Origin: Brevundimonas sp. UBA7534
Lineage (GTDB): Bacteria > Pseudomonadota > Alphaproteobacteria > Caulobacterales > Caulobacteraceae
Length of the DNA: 21,465 nt
Reading direction: 5' to 3'
Assembly: GCF_002479325.1 (NCBI RefSeq)
Contig: NZ_DLMO01000088.1
Span: 1-21,465 of the forward strand
Below, in pieces: positions 1 through 8,213 of the stretch (position 1 is the stretch's first letter; each line of letters opens with the position of its first letter). Under the pieces are notes generated by a model. That model was not told where the DNA came from. It was given only the letters and a program-made list of their open reading frames with translations, and searched no databases. Position numbers and translations under genes: made by a program.

Positions 1-695
<695 letters not shown>

Positions 696-727
696 AGCCG
701 TCTCTCCGCACTCGAATGCGGGCGCAG

Positions 728-756
728 CCTATAGACGGGGAATCGTCCGGTGTCGT
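728..756 (-). promoter_or_regulatory. Candidate purA promoter with a GANTC site in the spacer
   Basis: On the minus strand, ACGACA (756-751; 4 of 6 to TTGACA) is followed after 17 bases by TATAGG (733-728). This would give a leader of roughly 25 bases before the TTG start of purA. A GAATC motif, the CcrM methylation site, lies in the spacer at 740-744. Placement is by eye. The promoter call is tentative. Confidence 0.35.
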
Positions 757-782
757 CCCTCTAATCCCCCCGTTTCGCTACC

Positions 783-1949
783 CTACCCGGGGGAGGATTG
801 AAGCGCCGTCTCGAACGCCCATTCCAGCCACGGCGTCGCAGCCGCCACGTCCGCCGTCTCCACGGTGCAGCCGCACCATAGCCGCAAGCCCGGCGGGGCG
901 TTGCGATGCGGCTCCATGTCGAACACCGCGCCCTCGTCTTCCAGCAAGGCCTTGAACCGCGTCACGAAGGCCTTCTGCGCCTTCTCGTCCAGGCCGGTCA
1001 CGCGCGGATCGACGAACTTCAGGCAAACCGACGTCGTCGACCGGACTTCCGGCCGCTCCGGCAGGAAGTCGATCCAGTCGGTCCGCGCCACCCATTCGGC
1101 CAGGGCGGCGTAGTTGGCGTCCGTCCGCCGGATCAGTTCCTTCAACCCGCCAGCGGCCCGCGCCCACTCCAGGGCGTCGATCCAGTCCTCGATGGTCAGG
1201 ATCGAGAAGGTGTTGATCGCCACACCGTCGGCCAGCGACCGATCGAACCGGCCCTTGCCGTCGGTGATCCGCAGCACCTTGGGCACGGCGCGCTCCGGCC
1301 GATACGTGTCCAGCCGGGCCACCGCGCGCGGCGACAGCACCATCACCCCGATCCCCGCCTCGCCGCCCAGCGCCTTCTGGAAGCTGAAGGTCGTCACATC
1401 CAGCTTGTCGAACGGCAACGGCATGGCGAAGGCGGCGGAGGTGGCGTCGCAGATCGCCAGCCCCTCGCGGTCGTCGGCGATCCAGTCGGCGTCCGGTACG
1501 CGCACGCCCGAGGTCGTGCCGTTCCACGGGAAGACCACGTCCTTGGTCCAGTCCGTCTGCGACAGGTCCGGCAGCTCGCCCCACGGCGCCGTCAGGGCCT
1601 CGGGCTCCAGCCCCAGGTGATCCTTCACGTCCGCCAGCCAGGTCAGGCCGAAGTTCTCGTAGGCGACCACCTGCACCGGACGGGCGCCCAGCATCCCCCA
1701 CAGCGCCGCCTCCACCGCGCCCGTATCGGATCCCGGCGTATAGAGCATCACATGGCCGTCCGGCACTTCCAGCACCTCGCGCGTCAGCCGCAGCCCATGC
1801 GCGAACCGCTCCACCACCTCGGGCGCGCGGATGCCCCGTCCCAGCAGGTCGTGCGGCAGTCCCGCCAGGCTGTATCCCGGCCGCTTGGCCGTCGGACCGG
1901 CCGAGAACCACGGCCGCTCAGGCTTCACATCAGGTTTGGCGACCGTCAT
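783..1949 (-). CDS. serC: Phosphoserine aminotransferase
   Basis: PLP-dependent transaminase that converts 3-phosphohydroxypyruvate and glutamate to O-phosphoserine in serine synthesis; it can also act in pyridoxine synthesis. The 388-residue protein starts with FSAGPTAKRPGYSL, typical of the alphaproteobacterial SerC type. The PLP-binding lysine is probably K192 in TFSFQKALGGEAG, and the cofactor aspartate is in AICDATSAAF. The C-terminal GLRLWCGCTVE also fits the family. The ATG at 1949 lies one base after the stop of the upstream DnaJ-like gene (TGAGATG), suggesting translational coupling. Complete and apparently intact. serA is not seen in the window. Confidence 0.94.
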   Translation of the reverse strand: MTVAKPDVKPERPWFSAGPTAKRPGYSLAGLPHDLLGRGIRAPEVVERFAHGLRLTREVLEVPDGHVMLYTPGSDTGAVEAALWGMLGARPVQVVAYENFGLTWLADVKDHLGLEPEALTAPWGELPDLSQTDWTKDVVFPWNGTTSGVRVPDADWIADDREGLAICDATSAAFAMPLPFDKLDVTTFSFQKALGGEAGIGVMVLSPRAVARLDTYRPERAVPKVLRITDGKGRFDRSLADGVAINTFSILTIEDWIDALEWARAAGGLKELIRRTDANYAALAEWVARTDWIDFLPERPEVRSTTSVCLKFVDPRVTGLDEKAQKAFVTRFKALLEDEGAVFDMEPHRNAPPGLRLWCGCTVETADVAAATPWLEWAFETALQSSPG

Positions 1950-1950
1950 C

Positions 1951-2883
1951 TCACCGCCCCGGCGTGTAGGGCCGCTTGGCCCGCCATTCCTCGGCGAACT
2001 TCACCAGCGCCTCGTCCTGGTCGTCCGGCAGGGTCACCACCAGCTTGGCCAGCAGGTCGCCGCGCTTGCCGCCGGCGAACGCCCCGCGCCCCTTCAGCCG
2101 CAGCACCTGGCCCGAGTTCGAGCCCTTGGGCACCGTCATCTGCACCGCGCCCTCAGGCGTCGGCACCCGCACCTTGCCACCCAGCACCGCGTCGGGAACC
2201 GACACCGGCAGGTCCATGGTCAGGTCCGCGCCCTCGCGGCGATAGACGGGATGCGCCTCGATCTTCAGCTCGATCAGGGCGTCGCCGTTCTCGGCCCCTC
2301 GCCCCGGCGCGCCCTGTCCGCGCAGTCGGATCACCTGTCCGTCGGACGCGCCCTTGGGAATGGTCACGTCCAGCGTGCGCCCGTCCGAGAACTGGATGCG
2401 CCGCGTGGCGCCCGCAATCGCGTCCTCCAGGCTGATCTCCAGCGTCGCCTTCACATCCTGCCCGCGCGCGGTGAAGTCCCGCGCGCCGCGCTGCCGGCCG
2501 GCTCCGCCGAACATGCCGAACAGGTCGTCCAGGTCGATGCCTTCGAAGTTGGCCCGTCCGCCGGGTCCGCCGGTGTGGCTGAAGCCGCCCCCCGGACCGC
2601 CCTGGCCGAAGGGGTTGCCGCCGGCCCGCCCCCCGCCGAAACCGCCACGGAACTGCTCGTTGCCGTCGGCGTCGATCTGGCCGGCGTCGTACTTGGCCTT
2701 CTTCTCGGCGTCGCCCAGGATGTCGAACGCGGCGGTCACCCGCTTGAACTTGTCCTCGGTGATCTTGTCGCCGGGGTTCTTGTCGGGATGGAGCTCCTTG
2801 GCCAGCTTGCGGAAGGCCTTCTTGATCTCGTCCGCGCTCGCCCCTCTCGAAACGCCCAGTTCCTTGTAGGGATCGCTCGCCAC
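1951..2883 (-). CDS. DnaJ C-terminal-domain co-chaperone (CbpA/DnaJ class II-like)
   Basis: Cytosolic Hsp40-type partner that would stimulate the DnaK ATPase and deliver substrates. Residues 4-65 are a J domain (DPYKELGVSRGASADEIKKA) with the essential HPD at about 32-34. A Gly/Phe-rich linker follows (about 80-135), then the DnaJ C-terminal substrate-binding domains. No CxxCxGxG zinc repeats are present, so it is the CbpA-like class and not canonical DnaJ. The chosen start is GTG at 2883, preceded by GGAAG with 5-base spacing; translation from an upstream in-frame start would add 20 residues with no family match. About 310 residues. It sits head to tail with serC. Confidence 0.9.
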   Translation of the reverse strand: MASDPYKELGVSRGASADEIKKAFRKLAKELHPDKNPGDKITEDKFKRVTAAFDILGDAEKKAKYDAGQIDADGNEQFRGGFGGGRAGGNPFGQGGPGGGFSHTGGPGGRANFEGIDLDDLFGMFGGAGRQRGARDFTARGQDVKATLEISLEDAIAGATRRIQFSDGRTLDVTIPKGASDGQVIRLRGQGAPGRGAENGDALIELKIEAHPVYRREGADLTMDLPVSVPDAVLGGKVRVPTPEGAVQMTVPKGSNSGQVLRLKGRGAFAGGKRGDLLAKLVVTLPDDQDEALVKFAEEWRAKRPYTPGR

Positions 2884-2965
2884 GTCGTCTTCCGCTCCAT
2901 GAAAATCCGCCTGTTCAGTTAGTCCATGCACCGCCCGGCGCAAAGGGCGGGCGCCGGCATAATCG

Positions 2966-3325
2966 TCAGTCCAGCGCGATTTCGGCGGGCTGGCCCCAGC
3001 CGAAGCCCTCGCCCCACTGGCGCACCCGCGCGCGCCCCACGCCCGCGTCTGCGAAATCTACGGACCGCATCGCGGCTGTGTAGATCGCCTGCGGCTGCAG
3101 GGTCTCGAAGGTGCGAACCGTCGCGCCGTCGTTCAGGATGTCGATACGCCAGCGCGCGGCGTCCCCGACCGCCGTCTCGCTCTCCCAGTTGTCGCCATAG
3201 AGGCGGGCGCGCGGCGCCCAACTCAGGACCTGCCCGCCGTCTCCGTCGGATCGCGCCGTCAGCCCGGCGGGCCGCCACGGCCGGTGATGCAATCCACGCG
3301 GCGTAAAGAGGGTCTGGGCGACCCC
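2966..3325 (-). pseudogene. GTA gp15 (host specificity/TIM-barrel tail protein), C-terminal remnant
   Basis: The last ~90 residues, ending at 2966, read VLSWAPRARLYGDNWESE and later GWGQPAEIALD. This matches the closing fibronectin-like domain of GTA gp15 proteins, where a SWxRRxRxxGDxWE pattern precedes the C-terminus. It is in a different frame from the gp15 segment just upstream (3762-3379), so the two pieces cannot be read as one protein. The stretch between them is too short by several hundred residues for the roughly 1,300-residue family. The left limit of this fragment is approximate. It is the last GTA piece before the housekeeping genes. Confidence 0.75.
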
Positions 3326-3378
3326 CGCCCCGCCCGGCGGCTGACCGCTGGGCCCCGTGCGACAGACCTGCGGCAGGC

Positions 3379-3762
3379 CCCGTTCCGCTCGGCGGCCACG
3401 ACGTCGAAGGCGGTCAGCAGGGGGGCCAGCGCTTCGCGCGTCCGCATCGGCCGGTCGATGACATAGCCCGACGCCGTTCCCTCCACCCCGGTCACGGTGA
3501 AGTCCTCGACCCCGCCGCGCCTCAGCACCGCCGCGATCAGGTCCGCCCAAGCCCCGACCAGCCGCCCGTTCAGCCAGTGACCCGCATTCCAGGCCGAGGC
3601 GTCGGCCCAGATGTCGTCCAGCGCGGGAAACGCCGGATAGGGCCGCGCGTCCCAGCACCACAGGTCCGCCGCCTCCAGCATCCGCCCGTCGTAAAGCCCC
3701 GACTCCGGATTGTTTTCCGCCTGGGCGTAATGCCCCAGGATCGCTTCCAACGCCCGACGCTG
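3379..3762 (-). pseudogene. GTA gp15, middle fragment (resumes after the inverted segment)
   Basis: From 3762 the minus strand reads QRRALEAILGHYAQAENNPE, then LWCWDARPYPAFP, then a segment ending RPMRTREALAPLLTAFDVVA. This is the part of GTA gp15 just after the TIM-barrel region, continuing exactly where the plus-strand gp15 N-terminal part (ending GTRDDTA at 6509) stops. Upstream of 3762 the same frame reads through antisense gp13 sequence and has no gp15 character. Past about 3379 the frame turns into unrelated residues until a stop at 3259, marking a frame change and internal deletion before the C-terminal remnant. Confidence 0.85.
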
Positions 3763-4191
3763 GTGCTGGACGACGCGGTCCTGAGCGAGGCCGACATCGA
3801 GGCGGGCCTGTACGACCAGGCGTCGGTCGAGCTGTGGCGGGTGGACTGGAGCCGGCCGGACCTGAGGGTGCGGATGTGGGCCGGGCGGCTGGCGCGAGTG
3901 CAACGCGAAGACGGGCGGTTCACGGCCGAGCTGGAAGGGCCGCTGGCGCAGCTGGAGCGCGTCGTGGGGCGGACCTATGGCCGGATGTGCGACGCGCGGC
4001 TGGGCGACGGGCGCTGCGGGGTGGACCGGGCGCTGTTTCCGGGCGCGACCTGCGACAAGCGCTGGCAGACATGCGTGGGGACGTTCGGAAACGGGCGGAA
4101 CTTCCGGGGCTTTCCCGACGTGCCGGGCGACGACTTCCTGACGGCCTATCCGGCGACGGGTGGGCGCAACGACGGCGGGAGCCGGCGATGA
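3763..4191 (+). pseudogene. GTA gp13 (DUF2163/TIGR02218 baseplate protein), C-terminal part
   Basis: Reads VLDDAVLSEADIEAGLYDQA then VELWRVDW, ending NFRGFPDVPGDDF and GGRNDGGSRR. These are hallmark segments of GTA gp13, a baseplate hub component. Its first 75 residues lie on the opposite strand at 6734-6510. The rebuilt protein would be about 217 residues against about 290-300 usual. The jump from RCGVDRALFPGA straight to TCDKRWQTC suggests that some 75 central residues are missing in frame. The TGA stop overlaps the gp14 ATG (ATGA), the usual coupling in this operon. Upstream of 3763 the open frame is antisense gp15 and not part of the gene. Confidence 0.85.
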
Positions 4192-4628
4192 GGGAAGGAT
4201 CGTTGGTGGTCGCCGCCGCGCGCGGGTGGCTGGGGACGCCGTATCGGCATCAGGTCAGCGTGAAGGGGGCGGGCGCGGACTGCCTGGGGCTGGTGCGCGG
4301 GGTATGGCGCGAGCTGGTGGGCGAGGAGCCGCAGGACGTGCCCGCCTACGCCGCCGACTGGGCCGAGGTCGGGGGCGAGGAAACGCTGCTGGAGGCGGCG
4401 GGGCGGTGGCTGGAGGCGGTCTCTGTCGGGGAGATGCGGGCGGGGGACGTGCTGCTGTTCCGCATGGCGGAGGGGGCGGCGGTCAAGCACTGCGCGATCC
4501 TGAGCGACGTCGAGGGGACGGAGCCGCGGATGATCCACGCCTACTGGGGTCGGTCGGTGGTCGAGAGCTGGATGGGGCCGTGGTGGCGACGGCGGCTGGC
4601 GGCGGTGTTCAGGTTTCCGGGAGAGTAG
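4188..4628 (+). CDS. GTA gp14, NlpC/P60-type cell wall peptidase
   Basis: Predicted tail-tip peptidoglycan endopeptidase that would help the particle cross the recipient cell wall. 146 residues. The N-terminus GWLGTPYRHQ and KGAGADCLGLVRGVW give the catalytic cysteine at C32. The catalytic histidine is in AVKHCAIL, and a third polar residue is probably in IHAYWG. The start ATG at 4188 overlaps the gp13 stop and gives the usual family N-terminus. The gene is complete but lies wholly inside the inverted segment, so it now points against the rest of the cluster and is cut off from the upstream GTA transcription. Confidence 0.93.
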   Translation: MREGSLVVAAARGWLGTPYRHQVSVKGAGADCLGLVRGVWRELVGEEPQDVPAYAADWAEVGGEETLLEAAGRWLEAVSVGEMRAGDVLLFRMAEGAAVKHCAILSDVEGTEPRMIHAYWGRSVVESWMGPWWRRRLAAVFRFPGE

Positions 4629-4631
4629 TGA

Positions 4632-6509
4632 ATGGCGCAGGTGGTTCTGGGCGGGCTGGGGGGACTGGTCGGCGGCGGGCTCGGGAGGATCGTCGGCGGG
4701 GCGCTGGGCCGGGTCGTCGATAACGGACTGATCGGCGCGCTGGGCCCGGCGCGGGAGGGGCCGAGGCTGGAGGGGCTGAAGGTCCAGGGGACGGCCGAGG
4801 GGGCGCCGATGGCCTGCGTCTTCGGCCGGGCGCGGGTGACAGGACAGATCGTCTGGGCCGCGCGCTTCCTGGAGAAGCGCAACGAGAGCGGCGGCGGCAA
4901 GGGCGGGCCGAGGACGGTCGATTACGACTATTCGCTGAGTTTCGCCGTGGCGCTGTGCGAAGGGCTGATCGACGGGATCGGGCGGGTGTGGGCGGACGGC
5001 AAGCCGCTGGCCACGGCGGGCGTCGCCATGCGGCTGTATCGCGGGACCGAGGACCAGACGCCCGATCCGCTGATCGAGGCGGTGGAGGGAGAGGGCCAGG
5101 CGCCCGCCTGGCGCGGGACGGCCTATGTGGTGTTCGAGGATCTGCCGCTGGGACCGTTCGGAAACCGGCCGCCGCAGCTGAGCTTCGAGGTGTTCCGCCG
5201 CGCGCCGGGCCTGACGCCGGGGCTGGAGGAGCTGATGGAGGGGGTCTGCCTGATCCCTGGCGCAGGCGAGTTCGCGCTGGCGACCGAGCCGGTGACGCGG
5301 CGCGAGGGGCTGACCCGCACGGCCGCCGAGAACGTGCACCATTCGGAGGGGCGGCCGGACCTGGTCGTGTCGCTGGACCAGCTGATGGCCCAGGCGCCGA
5401 ACCTGAAGCGAGTCAGCCTGGTGGTCGGCTGGTTCGGGACCAGCCTGCGCGCCGGCGAGTGCGAGGTCCGGCCGGGGGTGGAGCGGCGAGACAAGCCGAC
5501 CGAGCCCCTGACCTGGTCGGTGGCGGGGCTGGACCGGGGCGACGCCCATCTGATCAGCACGGTGGACGGCCGACCCGCCTATGGCGGCACGCCGTCGGAC
5601 GAGACGGTGCGCCAGGCGATCCGACTGCTGAAGTCGCGGGGGCTGGAGGTGACGCTGTATCCCTTCGTCTTCATGGACGCGCCCGGCTATCCCTGGCGGG
5701 GGCGGATCGCGGGCGACGACGGGGCCGGGGCGGCCGGGCAGATCGAGGCCCTGTTCGGGACGGCCGACGGCTGGGGCCTGAGGCGAATGGCGCGCCACTA
5801 TGCGGCGCTGGCGGCCGAGACGGGGGCGCACGGCCTGCTGATCGGCTCGGAGATGCGGGGCGTGACCTGGACCCGCGACCATGCGGGCGGCTTTCCGGCG
5901 GTGGCGCAGCTGAGGGCGCTGGCGGCCGAGTGCCGGGGGATCGTCGGCCGGGGGATCAGGCTGTCCTATGCGGCGGACTGGTCGGAGTATTTCGGGCGAC
6001 AGGCGGGCGGGGAGGCGATCTTCCACCTGGACCCGCTGTGGGCCGATGCGAACATCGATTACGTCGGGATCGACTGGTATCCGCCGCTGAGCGACTGGCG
6101 CGCCGGCGCGGGCGGGTTGGACGGCGAGACCTGGGCCGGGAAGAACGACCCGGCCTATCTGGCGGCCGGCGTCGCGGGCGGCGAGGGCTTCGACTGGTTC
6201 TACGCCGACGGGGCGGACCGGGCGGCGCAGGTCAGGACCCCCATCGTCGATACGGCGCATGGCGAGCACTGGCTGTTCCGACCTAAGGACCTGTTCGGCT
6301 GGTGGTCCAATCCGCATCACGACCGGCCGGGCGGGGTGAGGGCGGCGACGCCGACGGCCTGGGCGCCCCGGATGAAGCCGATCCGGCTGACGGAGGTGGG
6401 CTGCGCGGCGGTGGACCGGGGACCGAACGCGCCCAATCTGTTCCAGGACCCCAAGAGCAGCGAGAACGCCCTGCCGCCGCATTCGGGCGGGACGCGCGAC
6501 GACACGGCC
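4632..6509 (+). pseudogene. GTA gp15 (host specificity/TIM-barrel tail protein), N-terminal 626 residues
   Basis: Large central tail fibre/baseplate protein of GTAs. A Gly-rich hydrophobic N-terminus is followed by family segments GAPMACVFGRARVTGQIVWA, SFAVALCEGLIDGIGRVWADG and GTAYVVFEDLPLGPFGNRPP. The GTA TIM-barrel-like (glycoside-hydrolase-like) domain follows, with FHLDPLWADANIDYVGIDWY, WWSNPHHDRPGGVRAATPTA and DPKSSENALPPHSGGTRDD. After TA at 6509 the frame continues to a stop at 7217 but only as antisense gp13 and gp12. The true continuation is on the minus strand from 3762. It starts 3 bases after gp14. As sequenced it is split by inversion and would end in a nonsense tail. Confidence 0.92.
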
Positions 6510-6734
6510 CCCGGCCGCCGTCATCGACCCCGCCGCCAGCCCGACCGAGGCCTCTTCCGCCCCCGCCGTCCAGCCGCTGGCCGCCCGGCACGTCAGGCCG
6601 TCCACCGTCAGGTCGCGGTCATGATCGGTGAATCCCGCCAGGGCGCCATCCGTCCGCTCCAGCCGCCACACATGGCACAGCGTCGCCGCCCCGCTCTCGA
6701 TGCGCGCGACCAGTTCGTCGGGAATGTCGCGCAT
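6510..6734 (-). pseudogene. GTA gp13 (DUF2163 baseplate protein), N-terminal 75 residues
   Basis: Begins MRDIPDELVARIESGAATLC and continues FTDHDRDLTVDGLTCRAASG, then EEASVGLAAGSMTAAG. This is the typical start of GTA gp13, where a conserved GFTDHD motif opens the DUF2163 domain. The ATG at 6734 lies 2 bases after the gp12 stop. Beyond 6510 the frame stays open for a long way (to 4146) but as antisense of gp15, gp14 and gp13. That is an effect of GC-rich codon use and carries no gp13 character. The matching C-terminal part is on the plus strand at 3763-4191. Confidence 0.9.
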
Positions 6735-6736
6735 CC

Positions 6737-7354
6737 TCAGACCCTCACCTCGATCAGCGGGACCGCCGCCATCCGCCCGGCCTCGAAGGTCTCCAGCGTC
6801 GCCTCGATCCGGTCGCTGTCGAACCGCACCGGCGTGTCGAACTGGAATCCCGCCGTCACCGCCTGGCCCGACGCCGGCGCCGCATTCAGCGTCACCACCC
6901 CCGTCGTCGTCTCCACCGCGAAGGCGTCGGGGGCCAGCTCCACCCCCGCCACCGCCACCCGCACCGTTCCTTGGACCGGCTTGGCGATCGGCCGCGCCAC
7001 GTCGCCGTACAGCTTGATCAGCGAGAAGGCCCGTCGCGCCCCTGTCCCGGCGCCCAGCATCTGGTCCATCGGTCCGGCCGCCGTCCCTGGCGCGCACGAC
7101 CTGTGGTCGGCGAAGTCCTTGAAGCGGAATCCGTGCAGCCGCCCCCGCCGCGCCTCGAAGAAGGCGACCAGCTCGGCCATGTCGTCCAGCGACCGCAGAT
7201 TGGCTCCGATCAGATAGCGCCTGCGCCCCATCACCCAGGGCGTCGATCGCCGCTCGTGTCCCGACGCCAGGGTCGCGATCTCGGTCCGTCGCTCCACCCC
7301 GCCGGTCGAGCCGAACGCCAGCCGCGCCGGCAGGCGCACCTCATGGAAGGCCAT
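6737..7354 (-). CDS. GTA gp12 (DUF2460/TIGR02217), distal tail protein
   Basis: Predicted distal tail/baseplate ring protein connecting the tail tube to the baseplate. 205 residues, near the usual 210. Family segments include AFHEVRLPARLAFGSTGGVE, RRRYLIGANLRSLDDMAELV and FFEARRGRLHGFRFKDFADH, and the C-terminus has the expected VRFDSDRIEATL. The ATG at 7354 is preferred over an in-frame TTG two codons upstream because AAGG lies 6 bases before it. It is the first gene after the DUF805 interruption and would need its own promoter or readthrough to be expressed. The gene itself looks intact. Confidence 0.93.
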   Translation of the reverse strand: MAFHEVRLPARLAFGSTGGVERRTEIATLASGHERRSTPWVMGRRRYLIGANLRSLDDMAELVAFFEARRGRLHGFRFKDFADHRSCAPGTAAGPMDQMLGAGTGARRAFSLIKLYGDVARPIAKPVQGTVRVAVAGVELAPDAFAVETTTGVVTLNAAPASGQAVTAGFQFDTPVRFDSDRIEATLETFEAGRMAAVPLIEVRV

Positions 7355-7448
7355 CCCCAACCTTTCCCTCGTTTCACTTGTTCGAAAATCCGCGCTCGTC
7401 CATGCTCCGCGCGCGGCCGGAGGGGCCGCTTCACCAGGAGCGAGACGC

Positions 7449-8144
7449 GTGCGCGGAGAAGTCCTCAGCTATGACACCACGGCCGGGACCGGCCTCATCA
7501 GCGGCGACGACGGCGTGCGCTACGGCTTCGACGCCGCCGCCCTGCAATCCCCCACCACGCCCGCGCCGGGCGTCCGCGTCGACTTCGTGGCCCAGGACGG
7601 CCAGGCGACCCAGATCCTGATCCTGGCCGGATCGCCCTCGACGGTGGGCGTCGCCGGCGCGGCGCCGCTGGCCGCGGGCTCGGGCTTCGACTTCCAGTCC
7701 GCCATGTTCTCGTTCGAGGGCCGACTGCGCCGCTCGCACTTCTGGATCGGCTTCCTGATCATTTTCGGGGCCAACGTCGTGCTGGGCTGGATCCCGATCC
7801 TCGGCTGGCTGATCTCGCTCGCCCTGATCTGGCCGAACCTGGCCATTTCGGTGAAGCGCCTGCACGACATGGGCCGCACCGGTTGGCTGGTCGTCGCGCC
7901 CTATCTGATCAGCTTCGCCCTGCTGATCGCCGGCATGGTCATCATGTTCGGCGGCATGGCGGCCACGGGCATGGCCTCCGACTATTACGAGGACAATCCC
8001 GCCGCGATCTTCGCCGTGATGGGCCCGGCGTTCGGCGTCTTCGCCCTGTCCTTCGTTGTGGGCGTCGCCTTCCTGCTCTGGATCGGCCTGACCGACAGCC
8101 AGCCCGGCGAAAACCGCTTCGGCCCGAACCCGAAGGGTTTGTAA
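7449..8144 (+). CDS. DUF805 membrane protein with an N-terminal cold-shock-like domain
   Basis: 231 residues. Residues 1-60 read RGEVLSYDTTAGTGLISGDD and resemble a cold-shock/OB fold (a GxVxxYDxxxGxGxI pattern). Residues from about 85 are a DUF805 integral membrane domain with four hydrophobic segments and the conserved KRLHDMGRTGW loop. The C-terminus is the typical DSQPGENRFGPNPKG. The start is GTG at 7449, with AGGAG 9 bases before it. It lies against the GTA direction between gp11 and gp12 and is not a known phage structural family, so it is most likely a host gene inserted in, or retained within, the cluster. Its function is unknown; no GTA role is implied. Confidence 0.88.
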   Translation: MRGEVLSYDTTAGTGLISGDDGVRYGFDAAALQSPTTPAPGVRVDFVAQDGQATQILILAGSPSTVGVAGAAPLAAGSGFDFQSAMFSFEGRLRRSHFWIGFLIIFGANVVLGWIPILGWLISLALIWPNLAISVKRLHDMGRTGWLVVAPYLISFALLIAGMVIMFGGMAATGMASDYYEDNPAAIFAVMGPAFGVFALSFVVGVAFLLWIGLTDSQPGENRFGPNPKGL

Positions 8145-8210
8145 TCGTGAGTCGTGGCTCGTGAGACGTGAGCAACGTCTCCACTCACGAGTCACCCTTC
8201 ACCATTCACG
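8145..8210. repeat. GANTC-rich imperfect inverted repeat, copy F1
   Basis: Both arms are built from TCGTGAGTCGTG-like units: the left arm begins at 8145, and the right arm (8180-8210) contains CACTCACGAGTCACC followed by CACCATTCACG. It fills the space between the convergent stops of the DUF805 gene and gp11. Two GAGTC (GANTC) sites occur, at 8149-8153 and 8189-8193. The same unit appears at 9604-9685 and 13618-13718. Confidence 0.8.
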
Positions 8211-8213
8211 CCC

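Larger units (their letters stand above)
3763..6509. other. Inverted 2.7-kb segment carrying gp13(C)-gp14-gp15(N)
   Basis: Within these limits the GTA genes run on the plus strand, while all GTA genes on both sides run on the minus strand. Cutting at 3762/3763 and 6509/6510 and flipping the segment joins SMTAAG to VLDDAVLSEADIEAG in gp13 and GTRDDTA to QRRALEAILGHY in gp15. Both joins fall on codon boundaries and match family spacing. The exact cut points are inferred; about 2 bases of ambiguity (GG and CC) remain at the joins. No long inverted repeat was seen at the ends. Confidence 0.88.

Noticed and set aside
906..2435. 509-codon plus-strand frame over serC and the DnaJ-like gene
   Set aside because: Shadow of two well-recognised minus-strand genes; no domain character.
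2931..2950. CCGCCC/GGGCGG hairpin after gp15 as a terminator
   Set aside because: Short stem with an 8-base loop and no T-run on the transcribed strand; could occur by chance at this GC content.
3763..6509. Invertase-type site-specific switch with flanking inverted repeats
   Set aside because: I compared both ends and found no convincing inverted repeat, and no recombinase gene lies in the window. A switch remains only a possibility.
4146..7097. 983-codon open frame on the minus strand
   Set aside because: Apart from its gp13 N-terminal stretch it is the antisense of gp15, gp14 and gp13. The residues (Arg/Pro/His-rich, low complexity) are typical of GC-rich shadow frames.
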